This document shows, one piece after another, positions 33,257 to 41,813 of a DNA stretch of 64,000 nt. The position numbers and the translations under genes are program-made. The stretch is from the NCBI GenBank assembly GCA_946479285.1, contig CAMLFH010000012.1, positions 39,598-103,597 of the forward strand, written 5' to 3'. Position 1 is the stretch's first letter. Every line of letters starts with the position of its first letter. A model generated the notes under the pieces. It saw nothing but the letters and a program-made list of their open reading frames with translations. It was not told the origin of the DNA and searched no databases. This DNA comes from an uncultured Flavobacteriales bacterium. Its GTDB lineage: Bacteria; Bacteroidota; Bacteroidia; Flavobacteriales; Crocinitomicaceae.

Positions 33257-33789
33257 TGAAACAATCAGATCTGATTTCACTGATCACGACGAATAATCTC
33301 ATTGAGAAAACCATTGTGGTGGAGCGCAATGAAATACTGAAGTATGAAATGACCGTTGACACGGATATTTATTTCGTGAAAGAAGGAAGTTTACGCGCTT
33401 TTGTTTACGATGGTGATGAAGAACGAACGATTCGGTTTGCATATCAAAATAATATCCTGGTTTCCATTGATTCGTTTTTAACGGAAAAACCTTCGGAATT
33501 CGTGATCCAGGCAATTAAAAAATCAACGATCCACATTATTCCTAAAGTTCGTTTTTTGAATTTTATTGGGGAGGATGAACTTCATTTAAAGTTATGGGTT
33601 GGGATCATGGAGGATTTAGTCCTTCAGCAGATTGAACGTGAAAAGGACCTGCTGACTTCCTCTCCAAAAGAGCGCTTTGAACGGGTAATGAAACGCAGTC
33701 CCCAGCTTTTCCAGGAAATCCCTAACCGTCACATTGCCAATTACCTGCGCATGACTCCCGAAACTTTATCGCGTTTAAAAAAGTCTTGA
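33256..33789 (+). CDS. Crp/Fnr-family transcriptional regulator
   Basis: A 177-residue protein with the cyclic-nucleotide-binding-like N-terminal beta barrel (about 15-115, VVERNEILKYEMTVDTDIYFVKEGSLRAF, described in part) and a C-terminal winged helix (RHIANYLRMTPETLSRLKKS). The canonical cAMP-binding Arg/Glu pair is not evident, so it probably senses something else, as is usual for Bacteroidota Crp-like proteins. The start used is the ATG at 33256, directly overlapping the upstream stop. The C-terminus ends right after the recognition helix, slightly shorter than many family members. Confidence 0.85.
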   Translation: MKQSDLISLITTNNLIEKTIVVERNEILKYEMTVDTDIYFVKEGSLRAFVYDGDEERTIRFAYQNNILVSIDSFLTEKPSEFVIQAIKKSTIHIIPKVRFLNFIGEDELHLKLWVGIMEDLVLQQIEREKDLLTSSPKERFERVMKRSPQLFQEIPNRHIANYLRMTPETLSRLKKS

Positions 33790-33845
33790 TTTCAATCAAT
33801 GTTTTTTGTGGATTGATGCCAGATCTTTGTCAAAAATAACAGCAG

Positions 33846-34466
33846 ATGAAAATTCAGACAGAAGTATTGGTGACAGACCTGGCAAACAGAACCAAACAGC
33901 TCATAGAGGAAGCAAAACAATTTCGGGAGAAACCGGAAGAGGAATTGAATTACAAAACAAACCCGGAAAGCTGGAGCGTATTGGAATGCCTGGAGCATTT
34001 GAATTTGTACGGCCGGTTTTATATTCCGGAGATCGGTAAGCGAATTCAGGAACAACTCTCTTTATCCTCCACTCTGACGGAGCCTGATTTCAAAAGCGGC
34101 TGGCTGGGAAATTACTTTGCCAACAGCATGCTTCCAAAAGATTCCGGAATGAAAAAAATGAAGACTTTCCAAAACATGAATCCGATAAACAGCAAGCTGG
34201 ATAGGAAAGTGATTGATGAGTTTATTGACCAGCAGGAGGAATTGCTTCGGTTATTGGCAGAATCCCGCAAAGTGAGTTTGAATAAAACAAGAACGGCAAT
34301 CAGTATTTCTAAGCTGATCAAATTGAAATTGGGAGATACATTTCGGTTTGTGATTTATCACAATCAGCGGCATATGGAGCAGGCACAGAGAGTTATCGAT
34401 AAGCCACCCTCCTCAATATTTATCACGAGCAGTGCTAGCTGTTCTCAAGGGAGGAGGGCTCAGTAA
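33846..34466 (+). CDS. DinB-superfamily protein
   Basis: A 206-residue four-helix-bundle protein of the DinB/YfiT group. Visible metal-ligand motifs are ESWSVLECLEHLNLY (first His) and VIYHNQRHMEQAQRV (last His pair). A region GWLGNYFANSML and a charged loop connect the helices. DinB-like proteins are often thiol transferases using bacillithiol or similar cofactors; substrate unknown here. The last about 20 residues (SSIFITSSASCSQGRRAQ) run into an inverted repeat at 34407-34458, so the natural C-terminus may have been altered by that insertion. It lies 57 bp downstream of the Crp/Fnr gene. Confidence 0.8.
   Translation: MKIQTEVLVTDLANRTKQLIEEAKQFREKPEEELNYKTNPESWSVLECLEHLNLYGRFYIPEIGKRIQEQLSLSSTLTEPDFKSGWLGNYFANSMLPKDSGMKKMKTFQNMNPINSKLDRKVIDEFIDQQEELLRLLAESRKVSLNKTRTAISISKLIKLKLGDTFRFVIYHNQRHMEQAQRVIDKPPSSIFITSSASCSQGRRAQ
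34407..34458. repeat. 52-bp inverted repeat overlapping the 3' end of the DinB gene
   Basis: CCCTCCTC (34407-34414) and GAGGAGGG (34451-34458) are exact inverted repeats enclosing a second, imperfect palindrome around GCTAGC. The DinB and csaA genes converge here, so it is a likely bidirectional terminator. It contributes the last codons of the DinB gene. Confidence 0.65.
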
Positions 34467-34473
34467 TTCCAAG

Positions 34474-34821
34474 TCATCCAATTCGTGTACCGTTCTTCAC
34501 TTTTCGTTCCGGTTGCAACAGCGTCACTTCTTTGTTCTCACCAATTCCGCCCAGGATCAAACATTCGCTCATCATCGTGGCAATTTGTTTGGGAGGAAAG
34601 TTGATAACGGCAACAACCTGTTTCCCGATGAGGTCTTCCGGTTTGTACAGAGCAGTGACCTGCGCAGATGTTTTACGAATACCGAATTCCCCGAAATCGA
34701 TGGTGATCTTGTAGGCCGGATTGCGGACTTCCGGGAAAGCTTCCGCGGAAAGCACGGTCCCAACGCGCATTTCAACCTGCATGAATTGGTCCCAGGTGAG
34801 GTTCTCAGCTATTTTTTCCAT
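34474..34821 (-). CDS. csaA: CsaA-type tRNA-binding chaperone-like protein
   Basis: A 115-residue protein of the CsaA/YgjH family with the OB-fold tRNA-binding domain: LTWDQFMQVEMRVGTVL, EAFPEVRNPAYKITIDFGEFGIRKTSAQ, QVVAVINFPPKQIA, and the C-terminal ECLILGG and VTLLQPE motifs. CsaA binds tRNA and has been linked to protein export as a chaperone. The start ATG at 34821 gives the normal length. It is convergent with the DinB gene. A decayed copy of its first about 30 codons lies at 35043-35137. Confidence 0.92.
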   Translation of the reverse strand: MEKIAENLTWDQFMQVEMRVGTVLSAEAFPEVRNPAYKITIDFGEFGIRKTSAQVTALYKPEDLIGKQVVAVINFPPKQIATMMSECLILGGIGENKEVTLLQPERKVKNGTRIG

Positions 34822-34834
34822 AAAAATAATAGGT

Positions 34835-35020
34835 TTAGCGCCTCGAATCTTTCACCAAAAGGATAGCTCCAACCAATGAAGATCCGAAGATTATTGCTCC
34901 GGCAATTGCACATGAAATCCCAGAAAAATTCTGTTGTTGAGAAGTCATTAAACCGAAAATAGTTAACCATATTCCTGCCATTATGGAAAGTACAGTGAGG
35001 AGTTCCAGTAGTTTTTTCAT
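34835..35020 (-). CDS. Small two-helix membrane protein
   Basis: A 61-residue protein with two predicted transmembrane helices (LLTVLSIMAGIWLTIFGLM and CAIAGAIIFGSSLVGAILLV) separated by a short polar loop and flanked by Lys/Arg ends. No family is recognised. It lies between intact csaA (13 bp downstream) and the csaA remnant, both in the same orientation. The ORF is short but its membrane pattern and clean ATG favour a real gene. Confidence 0.6.
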   Translation of the reverse strand: MKKLLELLTVLSIMAGIWLTIFGLMTSQQQNFSGISCAIAGAIIFGSSLVGAILLVKDSRR

Positions 35021-35042
35021 GGTTCTAAGGTAGTGAAATGAT

Positions 35043-35137
35043 CAGTTTTATTGAATGAAAGAATTTCTCAGCCAGGATAATTGTCCCAATGAGCAATATG
35101 TTCATGAATTGGTCCCAGGCGAGGTTGTTGTCTATCG
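35043..35137 (-). pseudogene. Decayed 5' fragment of a second csaA copy
   Basis: The reverse strand reads NNLAWDQFMNILLIGTIILAEKF, which aligns with the csaA N-terminus ENLTWDQFMQVEMRVGTVLSAEAF. At DNA level 35103-35126 matches 34780-34803 with one mismatch in 24 bp. There is no start codon at the corresponding place and the similarity fades after about 30 codons, so it is a non-functional remnant. It suggests a past tandem duplication that placed the small membrane gene between the two copies. Confidence 0.75.
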
Positions 35138-35139
35138 TT

Positions 35140-35802
35140 TTATTTAAAATGAATTTCGTGAAGTTTGTTCGTTTCTATGTTCAGGTATTCCGAAAATAAA
35201 TTACGAAAGATCTCATCAAGCTCATTTTTGTTGACTGTTTTCGAATCTCTTCGGACTTTTAGATAGTTATGAGAAACTACATGTTCTGTCAATTTTTCCA
35301 TGGTTCGGAATTGGATATTTTTTGATAAAATTCGAGCCAATTTATAGTAAACAAACCACATAACCAATGATAGAAGAGCCAACTTGTAGTCGTAGAAAAA
35401 GAGTGCCAAAGAACCAATGAAAAATGCTGCAAGCGATACAGTCACAAAAGGTGAAAGCCCAAAGATTGCTGGATTGAATTCTAATTTCTCTTCAAGTGCT
35501 TCGGTTTCTGACCGGATGTTGTTTTTATCAAACAATTCCTTGAGTTGCGTTTGTGGATGAATGGCTTTTGGATCCAGTTGTTTTACTTCGGCGATTGCGT
35601 TTCTCAATTTATAGAAAGCCTGCTGCTTAGTGCAGCTTTCAGCATGTTCCAAATCGATCTTTGAAATAATCTCATCGATTAGTTCGTCTATATTTGAAAC
35701 GTGCTCGAATTCATTTTCTTTGAATTGAATATTGAAATTTTGTTGAATTTCTCCAATGCAATCCTCTAAGTTTTCGTACTCATATGAGTTTAAAGTTATC
35801 AT
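35140..35802 (-). CDS. Membrane protein with acyl-carrier-like N-terminal region, function unknown
   Basis: A 220-residue protein. Residues 1-85 resemble the short helical bundle seen in carrier-protein-like domains of Bacteroidota (NIQFKENEFEHVSNIDELIDEIISKI, CTKQQAFYKLRNAIAEV). I do not see a DSL-type phosphopantetheine site. Residues about 115-160 form two transmembrane helices (FVTVSLAAFFIGSLALFFYDY, LALLSLVMWFVYYKLA). The C-terminal 60 residues are charged (RRDSKTVNKNELDEIFRNLF). Similar proteins are annotated as hypothetical. Its stop is 3 bp from the csaA remnant. It probably stands alone. Confidence 0.7.
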   Translation of the reverse strand: MITLNSYEYENLEDCIGEIQQNFNIQFKENEFEHVSNIDELIDEIISKIDLEHAESCTKQQAFYKLRNAIAEVKQLDPKAIHPQTQLKELFDKNNIRSETEALEEKLEFNPAIFGLSPFVTVSLAAFFIGSLALFFYDYKLALLSLVMWFVYYKLARILSKNIQFRTMEKLTEHVVSHNYLKVRRDSKTVNKNELDEIFRNLFSEYLNIETNKLHEIHFK

Positions 35803-35986
35803 TTGATGCGAAATGGTATTGTGTTCGTTCCTGCAATTTAACGAATAACTGTAGAAAATGTTTATTAACCATTCGATTTTGTTACTAAATCTTAAATCGA
35901 GGTGGCAGCTCGTTAAAATAAGTCAAATAGCCCGAAGACTTTTGATGTGATGACTTATGTTTGGATCAATCTTTAAAATTAAATCT

Positions 35987-36655
35987 ATGAAGTTAATCAC
36001 ACCGCCTAAATCAGGCCTGGCACTTTGTGCCTTATTGCTATCCACAACCAGCTTTTCTCAAATCCAGGAATCTCCCATCAAAGGGCAATGGGGATTAAGT
36101 ACCGGATTGAACCTGGACAGCTACAAATCGGATATTTCCCTTTTTCGCAGGCATCAGGTATTGGGAATACTACCTATGGTAACTTACACCAGGGGTAAAA
36201 ACCAATTTGAGCTCGGGCCTCAATTTTCACTCGCAAATTCCAGTATTCGGCAGAATCACAAATATTTTGGGGTGAACTTTAATTACAAACGCTATTTCAA
36301 TGGATTCGGGAACCGTTTTGTACCTTATTTTTTCAGTGGTCTCGGATTTTCTACCACCAGTTCCAATACGGTGAAAGACGTTGGAGGGGGCACGATCGTG
36401 GCAGGTTACCCGTATAATTACAAACAAATGGGACTGAATCTAAGTATCGGTTACGGTTTGGAATGGCAGATCGGAAGTGGTTTCTACCTGGGATCATCAG
36501 TTAGCTTTAATCCCGGGTTTTATTCCATACACAAATCAAACTTTATGACTTCTGATTTTATTGGAGTGTCCCAGCAGACAAATCAAACTGTACTAAAATT
36601 GGATTTTAATGTCAACATGCAGTTGGGCTACCGATTTGGCGGTAAGAAGAAATGA
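35987..36655 (+). CDS. Outer-membrane beta-barrel protein
   Basis: A 222-residue exported protein. The start chosen is the ATG at 35987 (MKLITPPKSGLALCALL); the ten codons upstream in frame add nothing to the signal peptide, which ends near SFSQ (residue 26). The mature part has about eight amphipathic strands (WGLSTGLNLDSYKS, MVTYTRGKNQFELGPQFSL, GVNFNYKRYFNGFGNRF, LNLSIGYGLEWQIG) and ends with aromatic LGYRF and a basic tail. This is the general small-porin-like OMP type of Bacteroidota with no assigned function. A strong hairpin terminator shared with the convergent tricorn gene follows. Confidence 0.8.
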   Translation: MKLITPPKSGLALCALLLSTTSFSQIQESPIKGQWGLSTGLNLDSYKSDISLFRRHQVLGILPMVTYTRGKNQFELGPQFSLANSSIRQNHKYFGVNFNYKRYFNGFGNRFVPYFFSGLGFSTTSSNTVKDVGGGTIVAGYPYNYKQMGLNLSIGYGLEWQIGSGFYLGSSVSFNPGFYSIHKSNFMTSDFIGVSQQTNQTVLKLDFNVNMQLGYRFGGKKK

Positions 36656-36662
36656 AACTAGA

Positions 36663-36697
36663 AATCCCCGGTTCCCGTACTTACGGGACCGGGGATT
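36663..36697. terminator. Bidirectional hairpin with CCCCGG arms (copy 1)
   Basis: The arms 36663-36679 and 36682-36697 pair over 16 bp with one bulge and a 2-nt loop (AATCCCCGG ... CCGGGGATT). It lies 7 bp after the barrel stop and 19 bp before the stop of the convergent tricorn gene. Nearly the same hairpin occurs at 48079-48113. Confidence 0.88.
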
Positions 36698-36716
36698 CTT
36701 AATTATTTATGGATTC

Positions 36717-39700
36717 TTATTTCCCTAATAATACATCCACTGCTTTTTTCAATTGCGCGTCTTCGCCTTTGAGCATGGTGCTGTAGTCGTTTACGACTTT
36801 GTAATCCGGTTCGCATTGGTTGTTCTCGTAGTATTTTCCATCCATGGTCATGACACCCACCTGCGGAATTCCGAATACGAGTGAGTTGTCCTGCAATGTT
36901 TCCCACCAAACGGCAGTTCCTGTTCCAGGAACCGGCATTCCGACCAGTTTACCAATGTTCAGTGTTTTGTAAACCACCGGGAACATGTGCGCATCGGAGT
37001 AGTTTCCTTCGCCCATGATCACGCAGCTTGGTTTGGTCCATTTGGATCCCGGTTCAATTCCGATCTTTTGACCTCTGGGCACAAAATTGATGTATTGTTT
37101 CCCGGAAAGGAACGTCGCCAGGTCATCGTGCAGCCAACCACCGCCGTTGAAGCGCGTATCAACAATCAATGCTTCTTTGTTGATGTATTTCCCCATAACC
37201 TGATCGTAAAAATCACGGTAGCTTCCGTCGTTCATTCCGCGAACGTGCATGTAGCCCAGTTTTCCACCGGATAATTTTTCCGTCATTGCCTGCATGCGTT
37301 TGATCCAGCGCTGGTACAACAATTCACTTTGAGCACCGGCCGAAATTGGTTTGATAATTTCTTCCCAGCGCTTGCCGCTTGCAGGATCGAAGATGGAAAG
37401 CAATACGGTTTTCCCGACTTTGCGGTTCAATAAGGAATAATAATTCAATTCCGGCTTGATTTCCACTCCGTCAATCTTCTCAATAATAGCTCCGGCTTTG
37501 ATCTTTGTTTCGGAGCTAACCAATGGGCCTTTGTCAAGGATTTCCGCAATTTTCAATCCGGTTCCTGTGAATGTCTCGTCCAGGATCACGCCAAGCTGAG
37601 CGGTTTCGTCGCCATTTTCATGCTGAGGTCTGTATCGGCAGCCGGTATGCGAAGCGTTCAATTCACCCAATAATTCACTGCACATTTCAGCGTAATCGAA
37701 ATTGTTGTTGATATGAGGTAGGAATTTCGCGTACGTTGTTTTGTAATAATCCCAATCGGTTCCCTGGAGGTCTGTGACATAGAATTTCGTTTTTACCTGT
37801 CTCCACATATGCTCGAACAGGTAGGCGCGTTCCGCATATCCATCCTGTGTGCGTTCCGCTCTGAAGGGAATGTCTTTTCGTTCTCCTTTTTCCAGGTCTA
37901 AACGAGTCAGTTTTCCATCAATAACCGCAAAGATGTTCTTTCCGTCTTTGTCCATGGAAGTGCTCCAGATTCCACCGGCTTTTAATGGAATGAGCGTTTT
38001 GGTTTCATGATCCTTGAAGTTGCGGACGTATAAATTGGTTCCGTCTTCATTCGGGGTTAGGTAGTACAATTTTTCACCTTTCGGATCGAGGAATGCATCC
38101 TGTAAGAAAGAAGAATTCTCCGTCAAACGAACCTGGCGGTCCATCAAACCATACAGGTCAATTTTCAAAGGCTCGGTTTTCTTCGTTGTGTCTGCTTTCG
38201 CGTCTTTTTTCTTAGGATCGGTTTCTTTAGCCTTATCCTTTTCTTTGTCATTTTTCTCTTTTTGTTCTTTCCAAAGTTCGTAATCCGCTTTTTTCATCTT
38301 GAAAAGATCATAAGCATTTTGATCCAGGAAAAGGGCATATGCATCCTGCTGCGAACCATGACTTGCCACATTCTTCATTCCGTCGCGGTTGGAGAACCAC
38401 AATACGGCTTTCCCATCCATTTGGAATTTCGGTCCGCCGTTGGAGAATCCGTTTTGTGTCAATTCGATCATTGGTTTTCCACCGGCAACATCTACCAGCC
38501 CAATCTGCTCGTGCCAGTTTCCATCCTGAAGGAAAGAAACCAGGATGTATTTGCTGTCCGGGGCCCAATTGAAAGTTTGGTCACCGTCACTGTAAGAATA
38601 GTTTTTTGTTTCCGGAAGTACATTTCGAATCTTCTTGCCGGAGATATTGTAAACGCTCACTCCAGTTCTGTTCTCCAGGAAAGCAACTTCTTTTCCGTCG
38701 GGGGAATATTGCGGCTGGAAAGATTCTTTTTCAGTAACTACCAGGGCTTCTTCTTTCAGAAGGGTAGAAGCATAGAAATAGCTGTCTTCCTTTCGGATCA
38801 TCGTTGTTTGATAGATTCCCCAGATCTTATTTCGTTCCGAAGCGTATAAAATAGCTTTTCCGTCGGGAGAGAAACTCACATTTCGTTCTTCTTCCGGTGT
38901 ATTGGTGATTTGTTTGGTAACGCCATTTTCCAGGGAAACTGCGAAAACATCTCCATGACTGGTGAAAACCACTTCTTTTCCATTCGATGAAACCGCGATT
39001 TCTCCTGCGCCGCCTGTTTCCACTTTGTTTTGGGTATCGGCACTACGATCTTCTGCATGGATTCGAATAGTTACTTTCTCCGGATTTGCGCCCTCTTTTT
39101 GGGTGTAAATTTCACCGTCGTACCCATAGCAAAGCGTGTTGTTGTTTGAAACGGATAGGAAACGCACCGGGTTTTTATCAAATTTGGAAATTTGTGTAGC
39201 CGAAGCAGGCGAATTCGGGTTCATTTTCCAAATATTGTACGAACCACTTTTTTCACTCAAATAGAAAATACTGCTTTCATCATCGTTCCAAACCGGATTC
39301 CGGTCTTCTCCGTTAAATTCAGTCAGTTTTGTGAATTTATCACCGGCTTTTTCATACATCCAAACATCACGCGTAACGGATGACTGGTGGTGTTTTCTCC
39401 ACGGGTCTTCATATCCTTTCTTATCGTGGAAGATCATCTTTGTTCCTGCTTTGTTCCATTTAATGTTCTCAGCAGTGATTGAAAGTTCTTGTTTTTCGCG
39501 GCCGCCGTCAATTCCAACGGAATAAATTTCGCCCAATGCTCCATAAGGAAACTGGGTCATCTGCGCATTGTCGACACGGGAAGCACTAAAAACAACTCGT
39601 TTTCCGTCTGGTGAAATGCACTGCGGATAATCATTGCTGGAATGAAGTGTGAGTCTTTTGGTTGTTCCGCCTTGCAAGGGAACCGAAAAAACATCGAAGT

Positions 39701-39980
39701 TTCCATAGCGGTCTGACGCGAAATAGATCATTTTTCCATCGGGTGAAAATACCGGCATAAAGTCGTAAGAATCACTTAGAGTAATGGGAACAGCTGTTCC
39801 GCCAGTTGCAGGAACCTGGTAAATATCTCCTTTATAGGTAAATACAATCGTATTACCATCGGGTGAAATAACCGGATAGCGCATCCAAAGCGGAGCGTTT
39901 GAAGTTTGTTCCGGCGGGTTAGGCAATCGAAGGCTCATAACCATTGAGGCAATCATGACCCAAGCAAATAGTTTCTTCAT
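36717..39980 (-). CDS. Tricorn-type S41 family protease, exported
   Basis: A 1087-residue protein with an N-terminal hydrophobic signal, six- and seven-bladed propeller regions full of WD/TolB-like blades (ISPDGNTIVFTYKGDIYQVP, FSPDGKMIYFASDRYGNFDVF, about 30-680), a charged KEKNDKEKDKAKE-type insert near 580, a tricorn C1 region, a PDZ domain (about 840-900, IDGVEIKPELNYYSLLNRKVG), and a C-terminal S41 domain with ALIVDTRFNGGGWL. The catalytic Ser is expected in the MGEGNYSDAHMFP segment. Tricorn proteases degrade peptides. The long Lys/Asp insert and signal peptide mark it as a Bacteroidota periplasmic or outer-membrane homologue. Single transcription unit. Confidence 0.88.
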   Translation of the reverse strand: MKKLFAWVMIASMVMSLRLPNPPEQTSNAPLWMRYPVISPDGNTIVFTYKGDIYQVPATGGTAVPITLSDSYDFMPVFSPDGKMIYFASDRYGNFDVFSVPLQGGTTKRLTLHSSNDYPQCISPDGKRVVFSASRVDNAQMTQFPYGALGEIYSVGIDGGREKQELSITAENIKWNKAGTKMIFHDKKGYEDPWRKHHQSSVTRDVWMYEKAGDKFTKLTEFNGEDRNPVWNDDESSIFYLSEKSGSYNIWKMNPNSPASATQISKFDKNPVRFLSVSNNNTLCYGYDGEIYTQKEGANPEKVTIRIHAEDRSADTQNKVETGGAGEIAVSSNGKEVVFTSHGDVFAVSLENGVTKQITNTPEEERNVSFSPDGKAILYASERNKIWGIYQTTMIRKEDSYFYASTLLKEEALVVTEKESFQPQYSPDGKEVAFLENRTGVSVYNISGKKIRNVLPETKNYSYSDGDQTFNWAPDSKYILVSFLQDGNWHEQIGLVDVAGGKPMIELTQNGFSNGGPKFQMDGKAVLWFSNRDGMKNVASHGSQQDAYALFLDQNAYDLFKMKKADYELWKEQKEKNDKEKDKAKETDPKKKDAKADTTKKTEPLKIDLYGLMDRQVRLTENSSFLQDAFLDPKGEKLYYLTPNEDGTNLYVRNFKDHETKTLIPLKAGGIWSTSMDKDGKNIFAVIDGKLTRLDLEKGERKDIPFRAERTQDGYAERAYLFEHMWRQVKTKFYVTDLQGTDWDYYKTTYAKFLPHINNNFDYAEMCSELLGELNASHTGCRYRPQHENGDETAQLGVILDETFTGTGLKIAEILDKGPLVSSETKIKAGAIIEKIDGVEIKPELNYYSLLNRKVGKTVLLSIFDPASGKRWEEIIKPISAGAQSELLYQRWIKRMQAMTEKLSGGKLGYMHVRGMNDGSYRDFYDQVMGKYINKEALIVDTRFNGGGWLHDDLATFLSGKQYINFVPRGQKIGIEPGSKWTKPSCVIMGEGNYSDAHMFPVVYKTLNIGKLVGMPVPGTGTAVWWETLQDNSLVFGIPQVGVMTMDGKYYENNQCEPDYKVVNDYSTMLKGEDAQLKKAVDVLLGK

Positions 39981-40243
39981 ACATTGATTTTAGATTTTTA
40001 AAAGTATGTAAAGTTTGGAGAAGTTCGTTGGGACAAATGTGGGACGGACTTTTTTAATTACGAACGCCGAATTCCAAATTACAAATGAATGCGGGAAATT
40101 AGCAGCAGGCTGAAAATTTTCAATCCCTGTTGAGCAATTTGTAGATTTAAGTTAGCAATTGGTTTCCAACCTTTGCGGTAATAGCGCGTTATATTCTTAA
40201 ATAAATATTTAATAATATAACTTTTACGAAAAAAAGAGAGCTT

Positions 40244-40828
40244 ATGAAGAAATTTACTCAAGTATTAATGATGTGTTTGGCACCGGTTGCATTCGGACAA
40301 ACAAATTTTACAGTGGATGCGCAGGCAACATCCTGGTCGCCGAATGATCTGACTATTGATCTTGGAGATTCCGTAACATGGATCAACAACAACAATGGTT
40401 CACACAATGTGAACGGGACAACTGCAACATTTCCACAGAATCCGGAATCATTTTCGATGTTAACGACTGGTACAAACTGGACATTCGGAAAACGTTTTAA
40501 TATTGCTGGTGTTTACTTATACCGCTGCAATGTTCACTCGGCAATGATGACTGGGAAAGTGACCGTAGTTGATCCGGGATTAGGATTGGGAGACAATGCA
40601 GTTTCAGCAATTACTTTCGGACCAAACCCGGCAAATGAGGTGATTACAATTCAAACAACAGCAACAGATTTCAATGTGGTGATCTACGACATGGCAGGAA
40701 ATCGTGTAATGGCTGAAAATTTGAAGAACAAGAATGAATTGAACATTTCGGCTTTGAAAAACGGAACGTATGTAATTGAGATCCGTGCAAACGGAACGAT
40801 TCTTCAGGATAAGTTCATTAAGAACTAA
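40244..40828 (+). CDS. T9SS-targeted cupredoxin (plastocyanin/azurin-like)
   Basis: A 194-residue exported protein: signal peptide 1-18 (ending AFGQ), a cupredoxin domain about 20-110, and a type A T9SS sorting domain about 118-194 (ITFGPNPANEVI ... GTYVIEIRANG). The type 1 copper ligands are in the right order: His54 in NGSHNVNG, then Cys95, His98 and Met101/102 in YRCNVHSAMMTG. It is therefore a blue-copper electron carrier predicted to be exported across the outer membrane. The electron partner is unknown. It is a single gene with its own hairpin terminator. Confidence 0.88.
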   Translation: MKKFTQVLMMCLAPVAFGQTNFTVDAQATSWSPNDLTIDLGDSVTWINNNNGSHNVNGTTATFPQNPESFSMLTTGTNWTFGKRFNIAGVYLYRCNVHSAMMTGKVTVVDPGLGLGDNAVSAITFGPNPANEVITIQTTATDFNVVIYDMAGNRVMAENLKNKNELNISALKNGTYVIEIRANGTILQDKFIKN

Positions 40829-40850
40829 ATTCCGATAGTTAATTTGCAGG

Positions 40851-40880
40851 AATCCGGGCCGGTTTGTGGTCCGGATTTTT
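40851..40880 (+). terminator. Terminator after the cupredoxin gene
   Basis: AATCCGGGCC (40851-40860) pairs with GGTCCGGATT (40868-40877) with one wobble and a short loop, followed by T residues. A hairpin with the same right arm occurs at 41779-41808. Confidence 0.88.
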
Positions 40881-40909
40881 TGTTTCAGATCGATAAACTG
40901 TTATCTTTA
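40879..40909 (+). promoter_or_regulatory. Promoter of the 40938 gene: TTTG-N19-TATCTTTA
   Basis: TTTG (40879-40882) overlaps the T-tail of the preceding terminator. The -7 box TATCTTTA (40902-40909) follows after 19 bp, and the ATG is 28 bp further on. Confidence 0.65.
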
Positions 40910-40937
40910 GGGCAAGTATAAATTGAATCATCTAAAT

Positions 40938-41753
40938 ATGAAAAAAATCAAATTCCTGTTTCTCTCACTCATTTCATTATCTGCTTTCGGACAAACCTAT
41001 TATCAGGATATCGGAGATGAAGACTACCAAAATCTCATGAAAAACGGACTTACTTATGTGTTGAGCGGAGATAAACCATCGGATGAAATAATGGTTAAAG
41101 CCTTGAACGACTATTGGAAAGTTTCTCCGGTAAAGATCAAATCAAAAGGAGAGAGTTTAAATGCTGACGACGTTCAATTAACTCTTTTAGCAGATGAAGG
41201 AGTTCCTTTTCCTTTTAATCTGTCAATTGTGAGTGAAAAAACATTGAAGAAAAAAGGAATGAATCTTTACAGCACCACAGCAGTTGTAAATATCATTGGT
41301 TTTACGGATGAGGTGAACGATCAGACCATTTTCTATTTTTTGCCCTATATGATCAATGCTTTCAACGATATGGCTGTTAAAATGAATGCTGCTAAAATTG
41401 AAAAAAGAGGTTTGCCGTATTTCAATGCGATGAATGCTTTGTATCTTCCGAATGCAGCTGCGTTGAAAACGAAAACCCTGTTGATTATTTCTGAAAAGAA
41501 GACCGCGGTGAATGAAGCTGAATTAACAAAAGCGGGAATCAAATATGAATTTGTGAGTTTTGACCGGTTTTTAGAATTGGAATCAAAAGATGCGGATAAC
41601 TATTGTGTTTTGTACATGAACCCAAGCCAGTTTTCCGAAATTACGATTTATAATCTGAATGATAAATCCATTGCATATACCAGACATTACATCAAGAATG
41701 TTCCTAAACTGGACAAAGAAGATATTAAATTGATTGTCTCCAGTTGGAAGTAA
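40938..41753 (+). CDS. Exported protein of unknown function
   Basis: A 271-residue protein with a signal peptide (MKKIKFLFLSLISLSAFGQ, 1-19). The start used is the ATG at 40938; a TTG 15 bp upstream in frame is not needed. The mature part has mixed alpha/beta character (EDYQNLMKNGLTYVLSGD, PFPFNLSIVSEKTL, FYFLPYMINAFNDMAVKMNA) with no membrane helix or barrel pattern, so it is likely periplasmic. No family is recognised. The strong own promoter and terminator show it is a single-gene unit. The downstream 41814 gene, another exported small protein, is convergent. Confidence 0.7.
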   Translation: MKKIKFLFLSLISLSAFGQTYYQDIGDEDYQNLMKNGLTYVLSGDKPSDEIMVKALNDYWKVSPVKIKSKGESLNADDVQLTLLADEGVPFPFNLSIVSEKTLKKKGMNLYSTTAVVNIIGFTDEVNDQTIFYFLPYMINAFNDMAVKMNAAKIEKRGLPYFNAMNALYLPNAAALKTKTLLIISEKKTAVNEAELTKAGIKYEFVSFDRFLELESKDADNYCVLYMNPSQFSEITIYNLNDKSIAYTRHYIKNVPKLDKEDIKLIVSSWK

Positions 41754-41778
41754 TCATTATGGCTAATGAGTTTTTAAG

Positions 41779-41808
41779 ATCCGGATCAATTAATGGTCCG
41801 GATTTTTT
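41779..41808 (+). terminator. Terminator after the 40938 gene
   Basis: ATCCGGATC (41779-41787) pairs with GGTCCGGAT (41795-41803) with one wobble. A T-tract follows. It lies between convergent genes. Confidence 0.85.
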
Positions 41809-41813
41809 GTGGA

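Noticed and set aside
34432..34866. 144-codon ORF antisense to csaA
   Set aside because: csaA motifs on the minus strand explain the region; this ORF starts in an inverted repeat.
38262..38849. 195-codon ORF antisense to the tricorn gene
   Set aside because: It lies wholly inside the strongly supported 1087-residue frame on the other strand.
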